From Marisa cornuarietis (taxonomy: Eukaryota > Mollusca > Gastropoda > Architaenioglossa > Ampullariidae): 64,000 bases of DNA. Shown piece by piece: positions 1 through 11,589 of the stretch. The notes under the pieces are model-generated. The model was not told the origin of the DNA. It was given only the letters and a program-made list of their open reading frames with translations, and made no database searches. Both the position numbers and the translations under genes were made by a program. Within the stretch, counting starts at the first letter, position 1. Every line of letters begins with the position of its first letter. Location: the NCBI GenBank assembly GCA_004794655.1, contig SMMW01000634.1, positions 3,568,501-3,632,500 of the forward strand, read 5' to 3'.

Positions 1-3000
1 TACCAAGCTGGGGATACCCTCAGTGAGGTTTTAGTCACTGACCAAGGTCGACCTACCCTGTACTACACTGCTGACACGCCGGGTCTTTTCAGGTGGGTAA
101 CAGACAACATCCTAATCAGTCAAGTGTGTGGGTCCAGAGGAGGCGGCGCTGGTAATTAAGCCTCGTTTTGGTTCCCGATTTGTGTGCATTAACATTGCTG
201 TGATCGTAGTCTAGATTATTGATCTCCTCAAAATGGCTTGAAAACAATTATCATACCAGGTAACACGTGCATTATTATAGAGATTCGCACACTGTCTCGC
301 ATGAACAGAAACACACCCATGTACACAAACATGCACACATACACGCGTGCGCGCACACACACACAGACACACACACTCACGCACGGACAACTGTAGACAA
401 TTTCTAGACAGTAATAGTTCATTGAGTGCAATAAAACAATAGACAAATTAAGTCAAGACAAGCTGGTGAAGTACTTGACGAACCAGGTGAACCCACACAA
501 AAAGCAAAATCAGATCCAAGACACAAAACAGACGCTTGTAAATTCTTGTTCCGTTGGACATCTGCCAAAAACAACCCTGGATGCTAACCTAAAGCAATCT
601 GGTAAAAGTGTTTATAATTTATTGATAGCTCAGCTGACGACAGGGTGGTTGCATCAAAGCCCGAGTGTGCACAATGCCAAAGGGAAGCAACCTATGCTGT
701 GGTTTCCTTTCTCTTCTATTTCTCCCTCTGTAGTATTTTTTCGCAAAACATTTGTGTTATCCACACTTGGTCAGAATTTTCTAACAAGCAGTTTTACAGA
801 ACAGGGGTACGTTTCGTGGCTTTATAGTCTAATGTCTCCAATACTCTGCTAATAGCTGCACAAGTTGGGTGTTTTCATTATTTGCCGTTGTCATTGTTCT
901 TGATGATATCAGACAGTCGTGGGTGGCACTGATCTGTGACAAGTCTGCCACCACACCAAAACTACGGCCTATTGGATACATAACCAATGGAGAGTACGTG
1001 AGTACTGACTGTTTTTAACTTTCTGTTGCCCACACACCCCCTCTGATTGTTTACCGCTAATGGTTTCTTATTTCACTCCTATGTTAGGGTCGTACTAATA
1101 AAGGTTGATTAATAAATCTAAAAAAGAAAATAATAAATGAGTTGAAAAATCCTGTTTATTATGTAATATGTCATAACTCTTAGACTGATATAACTCTTAA
1201 AATTATACTGAGAACAGTTATTATGCTTGTGTTATAACGACACGTAGAGAAACCATGGCAACTGTACTCTAGTCAGTGAAGCTTCTTGTGCCGTAAAAGT
1301 TGTACAGTTCTGCAATTACATGAGATGTAAATAAATTTATGTAAATTTACTTAAAATACAGTGACAGTGGTGTTGGTGTAGTATTAACTGTTACAATTTT
1401 ACAGCAATATACCCCGTGTATTTGCTTCAAGGACTAGTGGGGTGCAACATTTTTGTAATGTCTGGGTAACTCACAATGCAGCATTTTATTTCCCCAAATA
1501 TGGTGACTAAATCTCCACAATTTCCGTTCGCGAAAAGTATACCTACAAACATCCCCAGGCACAGTCATCGTGGTGTTTTGATATGCCTATTTATCAAATG
1601 TTTCCAGCGCTCCCGTTGGAGGAAGCCTTGACAACGTTAACGTCTCCATGCACTATTGTGACGTATGTGTTGTTGACTGCTTTATGTCTTTGATGATGTT
1701 TGTAGATGAAAATCGCGAGGATGGGAGGAAGGTATTCACAGATTTTGTCGTTGTGCCTTGACTTTGATAATAAAGCGAATATACTTCAATATCTCACGCT
1801 GCCAGCCACATATTTTATAAGCGCTGCCTACTGAGGTAAGCTGTCAGGGGCTTGGAATACATTGTATTACTTTCTGTCATTCCTGTCTGCAGCGGTTTGA
1901 ACTCACCACTGTGTGTGCCTGTGACGGGGCATGCGCGCCGGCTGTGGAGGCTGGACTAAGTATCGGCACTATTCTAATTATCGTGTAAGTCTCAGTGCTT
2001 TAAGCTTTACAGCCGTGTAGTATATATATATATAAGGTGAATAATTTTATGCTTCATGGCTGTATGGTCTCGTGTAGCTTTTCTGGTACTAACAGCTAAT
2101 TCTCCACCTTAAAAGTCCGTACAGACGAGTTTTTTTTGTCTCCTTTCACTTGAATCGTACTTTCTTTGCCAGTCTAATAGCAGTGGTGTTTGTGTACCTG
2201 TTGGGTGGGATCATCATCAACAAAACACGACGAGCAAATGGCATAGACCTCATTCCGAACAGTGTTTTCTGGCAAGGTTTTCCAGGTCTTGTGAAGGTAT
2301 GAAGATTTTTAAAAGTGTGATGAACCATTCGAGTGATTTTCTGTATACTGTTTAAAGGAAAACTGTTCATAGTGCCCCGTTAGACAGTCGGGCTCTCATC
2401 CACTTGATGAAACAGTTTAATACAAGCCCAACAGCTCCCGCTACCAAATGGTGACTCACAGTGGCCAGAAACACAGGATTTAAGGAATCCATCCATCCAA
2501 CTTCACACTAGTCACGGAACCACACTACTGCTGTACCCTAACCACCCCTCTATCCTCCAGCGCTTGGCAGGCCCCTCCCATCACTCTACAGACTGACATG
2601 GACCTCTCCAGCAGCGCACAAAGACTTCTTGCCCACTTTCCGTCCATCCCTGGCTCTCTCTCTCTCTCTATATATATATATAAGCGTAGGCGGAAAAACT
2701 CCAGAAGCTTCCACGGTCTAAGACGCTTGGTGTCCGCACGATTTCTTATATCGAATAGAAACCCAGCCACCTATACTCCCGGGTGCGAGGTCCACTCACC
2801 GTAGAAATAACCCACGACCTATTCTTCCGAAAGGAAGACATAAAATCGAAAAGAAAGATTCCCTCTCCCCATACCCGGATTCTAGCTTGAGTTGAGACAG
2901 TAGGCGTGTGCAGCACAAAGATCTACTGGCTGTGTAAGAGCATTTAGTTGATTGTACTTTTTTCTCTTTAAAATAGAAAAATTCGTAATAGAAAGAAGCA

Positions 3001-3517
3001 TAAACTTGAAAGAAATTGAAAAACGTAGGACCAAATGCCTGAGGGTCTGGGCATCAGTGAAGCATTGAGAAGTGAAACGAGGAAACGAGAATAAAAGTCT
3101 ATACGATTGTTTTAGTTTGGGATTATTAATAATCCATCTGACAAAGATTCTTCTGATACGAGTTTTATTTTTGTGACATAAACAGGGCTATATTTGTGAC
3201 TACTTGTGATTGTACCTGTGACGAATTGTGACTTTACCTGTGGCGACGTAGAATCCAAGCAATTACAACGTGTTAAGGATACTAGTATACAGATGTGGAC
3301 ACCCAGAGAAAATATTTGGCTATAGTTGAATGTGCTTTTTTATCTCTCAACGTGCACTGCCTTTTCTCTAATACAAATTAATTTTTTTATTTTTAAAAGT
3401 TTGTTTTGTAGGTCAACAAATCCTGTACTCCATCTCTCATTTTCTTTTCAGGATGGCTTTGGTTTTGTGTTCGGGAGAGTCAGTAGGTCTAGAACTGGTT
3501 ATGAGGCCAAGCTCTGA
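1..3517 (+). CDS. Cation-dependent mannose-6-phosphate receptor-like protein, copy 1 (3' part; 5' end outside window)
   Basis: Five exons can be read with matching phases: 1-92, 913-997, 1893-1984, 2173-2296 and 3452-3517 (stop TGA), giving the last 152 residues. The first exon starts mid-frame (YQAGDTLSEV...), so the signal peptide and N-terminal lectin half lie upstream. Seen: the end of an MRH-type lumenal domain with paired cysteines (ALICD, VCACDGAC), one membrane helix (about TILIIVLIAVVFVYLLGG), basic stop-transfer residues (NKTRR), and a short cytosolic tail with NSVFWQGFPGLVKDGFGFVF. That tail resembles the FWQDLGNLVADG tail of vertebrate M6PR, which sorts lysosomal enzymes between Golgi and endosomes. 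All exon phases match the complete copy at 4847-9953. Lectin function is inferred from the family. An ATTAAA at 3708 could be the polyadenylation signal. An MRH protein of Atg27 type is the main alternative. Confidence 0.8.
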
Positions 3518-4670
3518 CAGTAACTGGAGACAACGGGATTATACTATAAAACATAAAAAACATCTATGGCACTCATGGGCGTTCATGTTTCTGGTCAACC
3601 AAGAACTATAAACATGAATAACTACTTTGACAAAGCAAAAGGATAATCAAAAGACGACTTTAATACTTCGACCTTATTTATGCGTTTTTGATATTTTATT
3701 TACATGTATTAAATTTGATATTTCTGAAAGAATCTTACTGGGTTTTTTTCTATTTTCGTGATTTCACTAACGGTACAGTTTAGGCATAGCTACACAAATT
3801 CGCGGACACACGAGGTTAGTATTACACAAACACCAAGTAGCACCCAGCAGTTGATAGACTTAGCTTTCACTTATCCGTGTACAAATATTCGAGAGTCTTC
3901 TGCTCTCTTTGTTTGCAGCAGGCTTTGATCATCTGTTCTTTGATATTGGACACTTTTGTAGAAATACTTTGGGGATGGATAGAAATAATGGTGATGTAAA
4001 CGTTTCATACTTTCTTCAGCATTAAATTTCAGTAAATAGTTGATGAGGTATCCTGCCTTTATTTAACTGGCTGACGAATTATAGAACAAAACCAAATCTT
4101 CACTAGCTCACACAATATCTAGCTAATCAAACAAAACCCTCATTATTTTATTCACTTCACGAGAACCCCCCCCCCCATTCTCCAAAAATATATATTGTGG
4201 GGCAAGTCAAGTTCAGAGAATTTTATTTAAATCACTCGGTGTTCAAATATTCAAAACAAGCAAAATAAAAAAAAAACAAAAATAATTGACTTCACCGTGA
4301 TTTGTTATGTTATGTAACAAGTTACTAAGCAGGGTTAACAATGTTGTCTCGGAAATCAAGTATCACAGTAACCTATATACGAGTAATGTAATACACTGGG
4401 TGTGTTAACGCTGATAACAGTTCAAATGATTGTCTCCCTTCCTGTCGTCTCTCGCCAGCCTGACACGGACACACCACCGTAAGTTTGTTAAGGTTCATAA
4501 GCCAAATGTAATATCATGTAGCCTTTCACGAACACATAGGCTAGCCTCACTAGCAGAAAAGAACTAAAATGTATTATCAATCATGCAGAGAGGAGAGAGA
4601 GACGAGCACACGAGGACAAGAATGACAGTATCCGTATTCTTTTCACAAGACTATTCTCGTACGACATGCT
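3518..4670. other. Intergenic DNA between the two receptor-like genes
   Basis: AT-rich spacer after the stop codon of copy 1. It holds a possible ATTAAA polyadenylation signal near 3708 and a short poly-C run near 4166. I see no coding sequence and no mobile element I can name. Confidence 0.5.
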
Positions 4671-4672
4671 CG

Positions 4673-4682
4673 ACCACGTGAC
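4673..4682. promoter_or_regulatory. CLEAR-like E-box upstream of receptor-like copy 2
   Basis: The sequence ACCACGTGAC contains the palindrome CACGTG followed by AC, and so fits eight or nine of the ten positions of the CLEAR element (GTCACGTGAC) bound by TFEB/HLH-30-type factors. It lies about 165 bases before the ATG of a gene whose family serves lysosomes. A six-base E-box can occur by chance and CACGTG is present elsewhere in the window (near 41443, 44617 and 61174), so this is only suggestive. Confidence 0.3.
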
Positions 4683-4846
4683 CTTACTGATAGGACCTTT
4701 CAAGTGATGTGTCACATTGCTAAGCATCAAGATATATTTATTTCACGCCTTATCACAAACTGACGCCAGCAGTCACTGAAGTCACGCAACATTGACTGCC
4801 AACAGTCGGACACCCACTAATTGTGGTGAGCGACTAACATTGAGAC

Positions 4847-6895
4847 ATGAGGACCCGCAGATGCATCAGGCGAGCGTCACTTCTGTCTCTGTGGTTCTGC
4901 ATCGCCACGCTGCCATGGCAACCATGCAACGGATCAAAGGCAGCGTCGGGTCAGCGGTTAGGCTTTGATGGATGCACGTGGGTCACAGACAGCGGGGGCA
5001 CCATCGACCTTAGTAGCCTGGGGTTAACCAACGGTAAACCTAGGTGAGTAGCGATCAATCGTTCATGACCCTGCCTTCCAACGCCGCAATATCACGCAGG
5101 ACCATCTTATCAGTATTACTTCTTTTGTAATTCTAGGCGAGAGAGAAACAGTAAATGTTGTTGCCAGAAGTGTTGTCATAGTCATGACAGCATCATCGCC
5201 ATTAGCATCATATTTATCAGCAGAAACAGCAGAGTAGCAGCAGTATCTCGAGTGCTCTACGTGTTCTTACCGTATTCAGTTTGAATGATTGTATGGCTGG
5301 TGTTTATATATCTTTACGATTATTTACGATTATTTTTGAAAGATAGCTGACTCCTTTTGTTAGGATCTTAGTATGGCCTGTCAACGCAGACACGGTTGTA
5401 GCAAGTTGTACCAAAACTGGTTTGATGGCTGTTTCTATGAAAGGGCCTTGAAGATATTCTGAGTAAAGAGCAAATAATGGGATTTAACCCTGATTACGTT
5501 TTTTTGGACAGATGAGTTACTTCCCTTCTATTGACAAATTCCGAAACAACGCATTTGATGCGTGTATAAAATTAGCAAATATTTGTCTGTAAGTCGATAC
5601 AGACCCGCGTCAGGGTGGAGGCCGGCTAGTCTGTAAGTCCATACAGACCCGATTTCAACGGGTTAAAGCTTCAACTCTGTGATTTTTTGTTTTGTTTTGT
5701 TTCTGTTTTTGTTTTTTTGCCGTGCGTCAGTCCTTTTGTTCCTGTTTCATTGTCGTCTTAAGAATGTTGTCAAAAGCCTTGCAGTCTATGTTCCGTAGCC
5801 AGTCTGTGTGAGTAGCAATATCTTGATGTGTGATATGAGTGATATTGTTGTGGTCTGGGCAGATTTCCCGACGTACCCGGTCCTAACAGGTTTTACTACT
5901 CTTACAACCCGTGTTATCCGTTTGACGAAGGCAATGCATGCGTCGATGCTGCTGTAGGTATCTTTCTATTGTATTATTTAGTAATTTAAAAATGTGGCAA
6001 TACCTTGCTCTGTCTGAATCTTAAAGTATTAGCACACACTGTTCTGCTAACATTTACCCTAATTGAATGTAGTTTAGTGTTTTCTTTTTTTTCGGCTTCA
6101 TTTAAAAAAAATAGTTTCAGTTTTTTTTCATTTTTCTTTTTTGCAAATGAACCCGATAAAGAAGGAAACACCAAAGTAATCCTTCTAATCACGGCGAGCC
6201 ACTTAAGTTTACAAGCTTTAGGGGACCTAGACTTTTTCCCGAAGTGGAGGCCTCGAAGTGGATGGTTAGTATGCTCGATATAAAAGATCAAAAGGTCGCT
6301 GGTTTGAGATCTACCCGAACCTTGTCTAGTCCCCCGCCGTCTATCAAGCTTAAGGGTTTGTGGTACTTTATTGATGTGTAGACAGACTGAGCTTTAAGAA
6401 TTACCTGTCCCAACAGCCACTAGGACCAGGATCCTTTACCCCACTTGTATTTCTGTAGACGTCTGAGTATAATCCTAACATGCATGTCTGTCCTTACAGT
6501 ACAATTCATTTGACAAGTCTGACTCTAATCATGTGACGACACAGGTGTGTCAGACTGATGTCACTTTACTACCAAGTCGGATTCTAATCATGTGACGGCA
6601 CAGGTGTGTCAGACTGACGTCACTTTACTACCAAGTCGGATTCTAATCATGTGACGGCACAGGTGTGTCAGACTTACGTCACTGTACTACCACATCTGAC
6701 TCTAATCATGTCACTCTACAGGTGTGTCAGACTGACTTGTCACTGTACTACCAAGCCGGTGACGCCAGATCCCCCTCGCTGACGGAGGTGTCGGGACGTC
6801 CAGCCATTTTGTATCAGGCCAACACAGATATACTGAGGTGACATTGCTAGTCTTGTTATGGCGAAGAAAATGACAAAATAATCAATACACCTTAC

Positions 6896-6954
<59 letters not shown>

Positions 6955-9953
6955 ATTCCGGCATGGCAAAGTAGATTCATCTCATTTATGTTTTATTTAA
7001 TAGATTGTCTTTTATCGCTAAGTTTTCTTAATGATATAAATGGTGAAGTTTTTTTTTCGCTCTTAAAACTTTGAACTCTTGACTAGTTTGACAAGCTTTG
7101 TGGTTGTCTTGTCACTTTAGCAGTTTAGTTCCTTTACTTTTGCATACCTTGGTATGGGGAGTGTTCGACATTGTAACCATTCCCCATTCTACCGTTCCAC
7201 TAGCGGAGGGAAGATTACCCTACTACCTTCTGGGCAATGTGGAGATAGATTAAAGCTAGGGAAGCAGACTGTACGACGGCTCAGTACTTTTCAACAACGA
7301 AGTAGGTAAGCTTTTTTTCCCACGACTTGGGTGTGCGCCAAGGAGGACCTCTGTCCACAGTGTTGATTGACATCTATCTAGAAAAAAAATCATGCACGAT
7401 ACACTCCAGGACCATAAGGCCTCTGTGTTCGTCACGGGGAAGCCGCTAGGTAACCTCCGCTGTGTCGACGACATCGACCTGTTGTCGGGCAGCAACAGCG
7501 AGCTACAGACCCGCACTGACAAAGCACTGGATGGAGAACATACTGGATGGAAATTAGCAAGGAAAACAGCAAAGTTATGGTAAACAATACAAGCAAGGCG
7601 GAGACCCTGATGAATAGAGTGCACCTGAAGAAGGTGCAGTCCTTTAAAAACCTGGGACCAGTTGCACAACATGTTTCTAAACCTTAATACTGTTCTAAAG
7701 AAGCAAAATCTCTTCTTAGCCATTTTGATGCATTGCAGAAAAAACATACAAAAAATTGTACTCACAAGAACAAGTGGTCCATAACCGACTCAGCTTCATT
7801 TTGCTGCCTAGACGCTTCAAAGGTAGACTCGTGCTTTAATGGCAACAGTAGTAGTAGTAGTAGTCGTATGAGCAGGGTAGAAGAAGTATCTGCTTTAGTG
7901 GTGGTGATGGTGCTGGCGGTGTTGCTAAAGTTGGTGATGGTTAAAGTAATAGGGGTGGATGCGGCAGTGATTCCGCATTTGGTGAAGACTTACTTGTACC
8001 TCGTTTGTCTGATGCCACCTTTGTTCAGGAAGACATGGGTGGCCCTCATCTGCGACACCACGGCATCGCAGCCCTCGCTGAAAGCTTTGGGCGACCTTGG
8101 GTACGGGGAATATGTAAGTATTCACTGGAGAACCTCTATCTAATCACTGTTGACTACATTGATATATTATGACTATATTAATGATGGTTTCAAGGATGGT
8201 GATGGCAGTTGTGCAGGTGTAGATAGCGGCTTTGGTGGTGTTGTGACAGTTTACATCCAATAAGAGTGAAAGAAGAAAATAAACTGATTTATTTCTGAGA
8301 GTGAACTTTGCCCTTTACTGCTGCTGTATGCGTCATCAATAACTTTCACTAACGAATGGCCTCACCCACTGCAGCATCTGGAACTGACTTCAGTCTGCGC
8401 ATGCCCAGATGGATGTTCACAACCGATCATTGATGTCACGGTTGTAATTGATGTTAGCATCGGAACCGTAGTGGACCTCATGTAAGATTACTTTATTTTG
8501 TGTGGACGCACTCAGTGTATGTCTATGAGTGCGTGTGTGTCTTTGTTTGTGTGTGTGTGTGTTTGGGTAGGTGTCGTAGATACTACAAATGGGGTTATCA
8601 ACTGAAAATTATCCGTCAAATGCATCATAGTTTTCATCTCAGTGCCATGTCAACACCATGAGATGTCCGTCTTATGTTTAGGTAAGGCTGTAGATGACCA
8701 TCATTAATGACATTTTAATGTCAGCTCATGCGTAATATAAACGAAAGTCCCTGCTTATAAAGCCTCATGCGTGAAACACTTCTAACGAATGTAAATTCTG
8801 TAGCCATGCAATTCCAAATGAAACATTTTGGACCGGGTGGGCACTACTCCTCCGTATTCGCCGCTTGTAAAACTGGTCTCCCTTTCCATTGAACGTTTAT
8901 AATCTTATGCTTACATCCCATGGAAAATAACGCACACCTTTCACAGAACTGTACATCACGTACAACAAATAAATCTAAGATATTCATTACACCAGGCAGC
9001 TATATAAACTCGATCAAAATGTGCAAGGCACTGGAAATTATATCGAAAATGTAAAAAGAACTGCAACAGATTTATTTTTGAACAGAATCTTGTCTTCCAT
9101 GGCAGTCTGGCGAGCCTGCTGATGGCTTACCTGATGACCGGGATGGTGTACAACAGGATCAGGCACCAGGCCTCAGGTGTGGCCTTACTGCCCAACGTTG
9201 ACTTCTGGAGAGCTTTACCTGGCTTGGTGAAAGTATGTTTATGTCTATCTATGTTTCTGAAAAACTGCTTTGCTGTCTTTATTGATGAAACGTAACAGCA
9301 TCTGCTGGAAAGTATTCGTGGTTCGAGAATATCCATAATCACACAAAAATCACCCAGCTATCATTACATTCTACACCATGGACAGAACAATCATCACATT
9401 CTACATCATGGATGGAGCAATAATTGCATTTTACTTTACGTGCAAAGCCGTCATAGCAATGGGCGCCACGAACAGAAGAAGATGCAGCTTTTAAGGACTA
9501 TCGGATGAAAATATTTTGCGGACCTAAAAATCTGCTAAGTTTAGATGATTAAATCGTTTCCTAGCATGTCTCTTAGATATAATATTTTATGTATCAAAGT
9601 CATTTGTTCTCTTACTTTATTCATGGTTATTCTATGGATCGCTAGGAAATACATAACTATGCAGTTTTCTGTTTCGCGTATGGTTTTCCTTTTTTCTGTC
9701 TCTCTTTCCTGTTTTTTTTTTCTTTCTGATGCCCTCTTCCTCTCTCACTCATTCCTTTTTTTTCCTTCCTTCCTTTATTCCTTACTTCATTAATTACTTC
9801 TTTCCTTAATTTATTTATTCGTTCGTTTTCTTCCCGTTTGTACTCTCATGCTGTCTTCATACTTTAATTGCCATCCAGGACGGGTTTCTCTTCACGCTTG
9901 GCATGTTCACTAGTCTCTGCGCAAAAGGCAAAGGTTATCAACGTTATTCGTGA
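4847..9953 (+). CDS. Cation-dependent mannose-6-phosphate receptor-like protein, copy 2 (complete, seven exons)
   Basis: Exons: 4847-5043, 5863-5953, 6722-6837, 8029-8113, 8375-8481, 9106-9232 and 9879-9953. They sum to 798 bases (265 aa plus stop), close to vertebrate M6PR (about 277 aa). Residues 1 to about 29 form a basic then hydrophobic signal peptide. The MRH lectin domain follows, with cysteines in DGCTW, NPCYPF, NACVDAAVCQTD, ALICD and VCACPDGC. The CQ of AAVCQTD fits the conserved glutamine of the sugar site, and GEYHLEL sits where the family has its Glu region. A membrane helix lies around 190-213, then a tail with VDFWRALPGLVKDGF like the M6PR sorting tail. Expected role: type I receptor delivering lysosomal enzymes. 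Exon 2 uses GCT|GTAGGT; this donor and the last of four acceptors keep the frame. Introns hold a 59-base repeat, a (GT)n tract, an RTE fragment and a MITE. Confidence 0.85.
6524..6759 (+). repeat. Four tandem 59-bp copies of the exon 3 splice-acceptor region
   Basis: Units begin at 6524, 6583, 6642 and 6701, exactly 59 bases apart. Each carries CAGGTGTGTCAGACT, that is, the AG acceptor and first codons of exon 3 of receptor copy 2. The four possible exon starts are 6545, 6604, 6663 and 6722. Only the last reads on into VCQTDLSLYYQAGD; the first runs into a stop (ATC ATG TGA) in the next unit. Because 59 is not a multiple of three, the copies cannot add in-frame sequence. Confidence 0.9.
6898..6953. 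repeat. (GT)n microsatellite in intron 3 of receptor copy 2
   Basis: An uninterrupted GT dinucleotide run of about 55 bases just after exon 3. The pseudogene copy has a GT/GC run at the matching place (26142-26240), which shows that the tract is older than the duplication. Confidence 0.9.
7268..7650 (+). mobile_element. Decayed RTE-like LINE reverse transcriptase fragment
   Basis: With frame changes the plus strand reads LYDGSVLFNNEVGKLF, then LGVRQGGPLS, then LEKIMHDTLQDHK, then CVDDIDLLSGSNSELQT and KKVQSFKNLG. These match the order of RT motifs in RTE-clade retrotransposons, with the F/YADD box changed to CVDD. It lies inside intron 3 of receptor copy 2 and has frameshifts and stops, so it is inactive. 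Confidence 0.75.
7654..7770 (-). mobile_element. Fragment of a MITE also present at 38094-38351
   Basis: The segment begins with CCAGTTGCACAACATGTTTC and then matches, on the opposite strand, the right-hand part of the MITE near 38351 through the shared TTCTTTAGAACAG and TGCATCA regions. Only one terminal inverted repeat is present. It abuts the RTE fragment in intron 3 of receptor copy 2. Confidence 0.7.
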
Positions 9954-10172
9954 CCAGGGACGGTGACCACGCTGGCTGTGGGATCGAGTCTCTATGTCTA
10001 CAATACTCAACACTTATAATTGTTTTCTTATTGTTGAAAAACCTCATCGTTTTTGGAAAGGTGACTGTATTAGATGAGACTTTCGTTTATGAAATAAATG
10101 AGTTCAACATTCTACCTGGAAGATATTTCGCTTACAAGGGTTTGTCAACCTGTTTGTCCACTTTATATTGCT
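9954..10172 (+). other. 3'-UTR-like segment of receptor copy 2 that recurs downstream
   Basis: The sequence after the stop codon (CGGTGACCACGCTGGCTGTG ... AGTTCAACATTCTACC ... TTTATATTGCTT) reappears near 26700-26912, 31060-31320 and 34021-34270. It is most simply read as the 3'-UTR of the receptor gene carried along by duplications. The match here ends at about 10172, where a retroposon tail begins. Confidence 0.6.
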
Positions 10173-10177
10173 TTCCT

Positions 10178-10320
10178 AGTAATAATAATGAACATTTATA
10201 GAGCGCTCTTCCAACGATTGGGTCAAAGCTCTGTACAGAAATGATATACAGAAGTAAACTAAATCACCAACAAGCATTCAGTCATATTCTCATATAACAT
10301 ACGCCGCTCACTTCTACAAC
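10178..10320 (-). mobile_element. Probable LINE/SINE 3'-end fragment
   Basis: It starts with AATAATAATGAACATTTATA followed by GAGCGCTCTTCCAACGATTG, which is the reversed form of a common invertebrate LINE/SINE tail (a GCGCT block and then TTATT repeats). It interrupts homology to the other receptor 3'-UTR copies. No coding sequence is attached and the family is uncertain. Confidence 0.4.
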
Positions 10321-11512
10321 AGGTTGATGAAGATGTCAAGTGAGGCGAAGTTTTAGAGAAGAGAAAACAAAACGAGGGACAAGAATGAGATCCAACATCT
10401 ATGTGACGGCAAGTAAAATCGACAACAAACAGAAAACAGGGCGATTAAAAGTAGTAAATCAAAAACCACAAACTACTGTGATTGTGAAGTACTTTGGGGA
10501 TAAATCCCCTCACTTATAAATATACTGTATGTTTTTTGTGTACTTTCACTTTTGCACTCATTAATAAATCAAACATGAGCTTGAGGCACCTACTCACAGT
10601 AAGCCACATCAGTTGATCAAACTACTAAACATTCATATTTCTTATCATATTTCATTATCTATATGCTGTTATGATGATTTTGATACAGTGCACAACTATT
10701 TCGATTTTCACATCCTGGAAATATTTTCCACAAACACAGTAAAGCAAACTCACTCAGCATTACTCCTCGGGGTGCACTGTATCATTTTTTCACCTTGGCT
10801 CTTGTGAAATTGTACTGGAGTGCATGGAGTGTTGAAAATATTCTCCTCAACATGCCGCGCATCAAATTGGCAACACTATCCCCCATTTCCCCGATGCAGG
10901 AGTAATACTTGATCTGAAAAGTTAAGTAAAATAATAATCGCTGAGAATGATAATGTAGCCAGATCTTCACTTTCTCTGACAACTGTCCAATGCCAGGGAT
11001 GTGGATTATTCATATGTTCATTTACCCTCTTTAAAACTCTTCTCCTCTTTGTCCAATATGGCAATGCCATCTTAAAGTGTTTCTAACTAAAGGCTAGAAA
11101 ACTTGCACGCAATAAAGTGGTTGCTGTGATTATACTTTAAAAAAAAACGTATCTTTACTACTAGCAACGACGCACAATGTCAATACTACGATATAAATAC
11201 TTATCTGAGACGTCTGAAATTTTAAAGACGATGAATTTGTGAATCCTTAAACCAACTGAATAAAGCGAAAAGAGCAGGAGAAAATACGTCTTCCCACGTC
11301 AGATCAAACTCAGCAATTTCATAAGTTTGTCACGAAAGGATTCTTCGCAAAGTCCGCACAGTGACAGCACGTGTTGCACAAAGCTGCCCCGCGGTATATG
11401 ACTAAGAACAGCTTTCTTATAGGGAGGGGAGGGGCAACACGACGGCCATAGCAGACATGGCTCGCGGCATTTGTCGTCTTCTCGCTCCACTCAGTTGCTC
11501 AATTGTACCTAA
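10321..11512. other. Gene-poor AT-rich interval
   Basis: I see no exon with paralogue support and no named repeat. Short open frames here have stop-rich, low-complexity translations and look accidental. Confidence 0.4.
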
Positions 11513-11515
11513 TAT

Positions 11516-11580
11516 TTTAAACCTAAACCTAACCCTAAGCCTACCCCAAACCCTAACCCTAACCCAAACCCTAACCCCAA
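11516..11580 (-). repeat. Interstitial telomere-like tract
   Basis: A degenerate run of CCTAAA, CCCTAA, CCCTAAC and CCCCAAG units, reading as variants of the animal telomere repeat TTAGGG on the minus strand. It is imperfect and about 65 bases long, so it is an internal relic or a chance G/C-rich tract, not a chromosome end. Confidence 0.65.
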
Positions 11581-11589
11581 GCCTCTGAC

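Noticed and set aside
6501..6545. A separate exon beginning at 6501 (YNSFDKSDSN...)
   Set aside because: It has no counterpart I can see and does not keep the frame into the lectin domain; joining 5953 to 6722 gives the expected AAVCQTD sequence.
7392..7583. A short independent gene in the receptor intron
   Set aside because: The residues follow the RTE reverse transcriptase motif order and neighbouring frames continue it.
9106..9232. Exon 6 of receptor copy 2 starting at 9086 after GAACAG
   Set aside because: That acceptor gives a stop after 12 codons; the acceptor GGCAG at 9105 restores the frame and matches the phase of copy 1.
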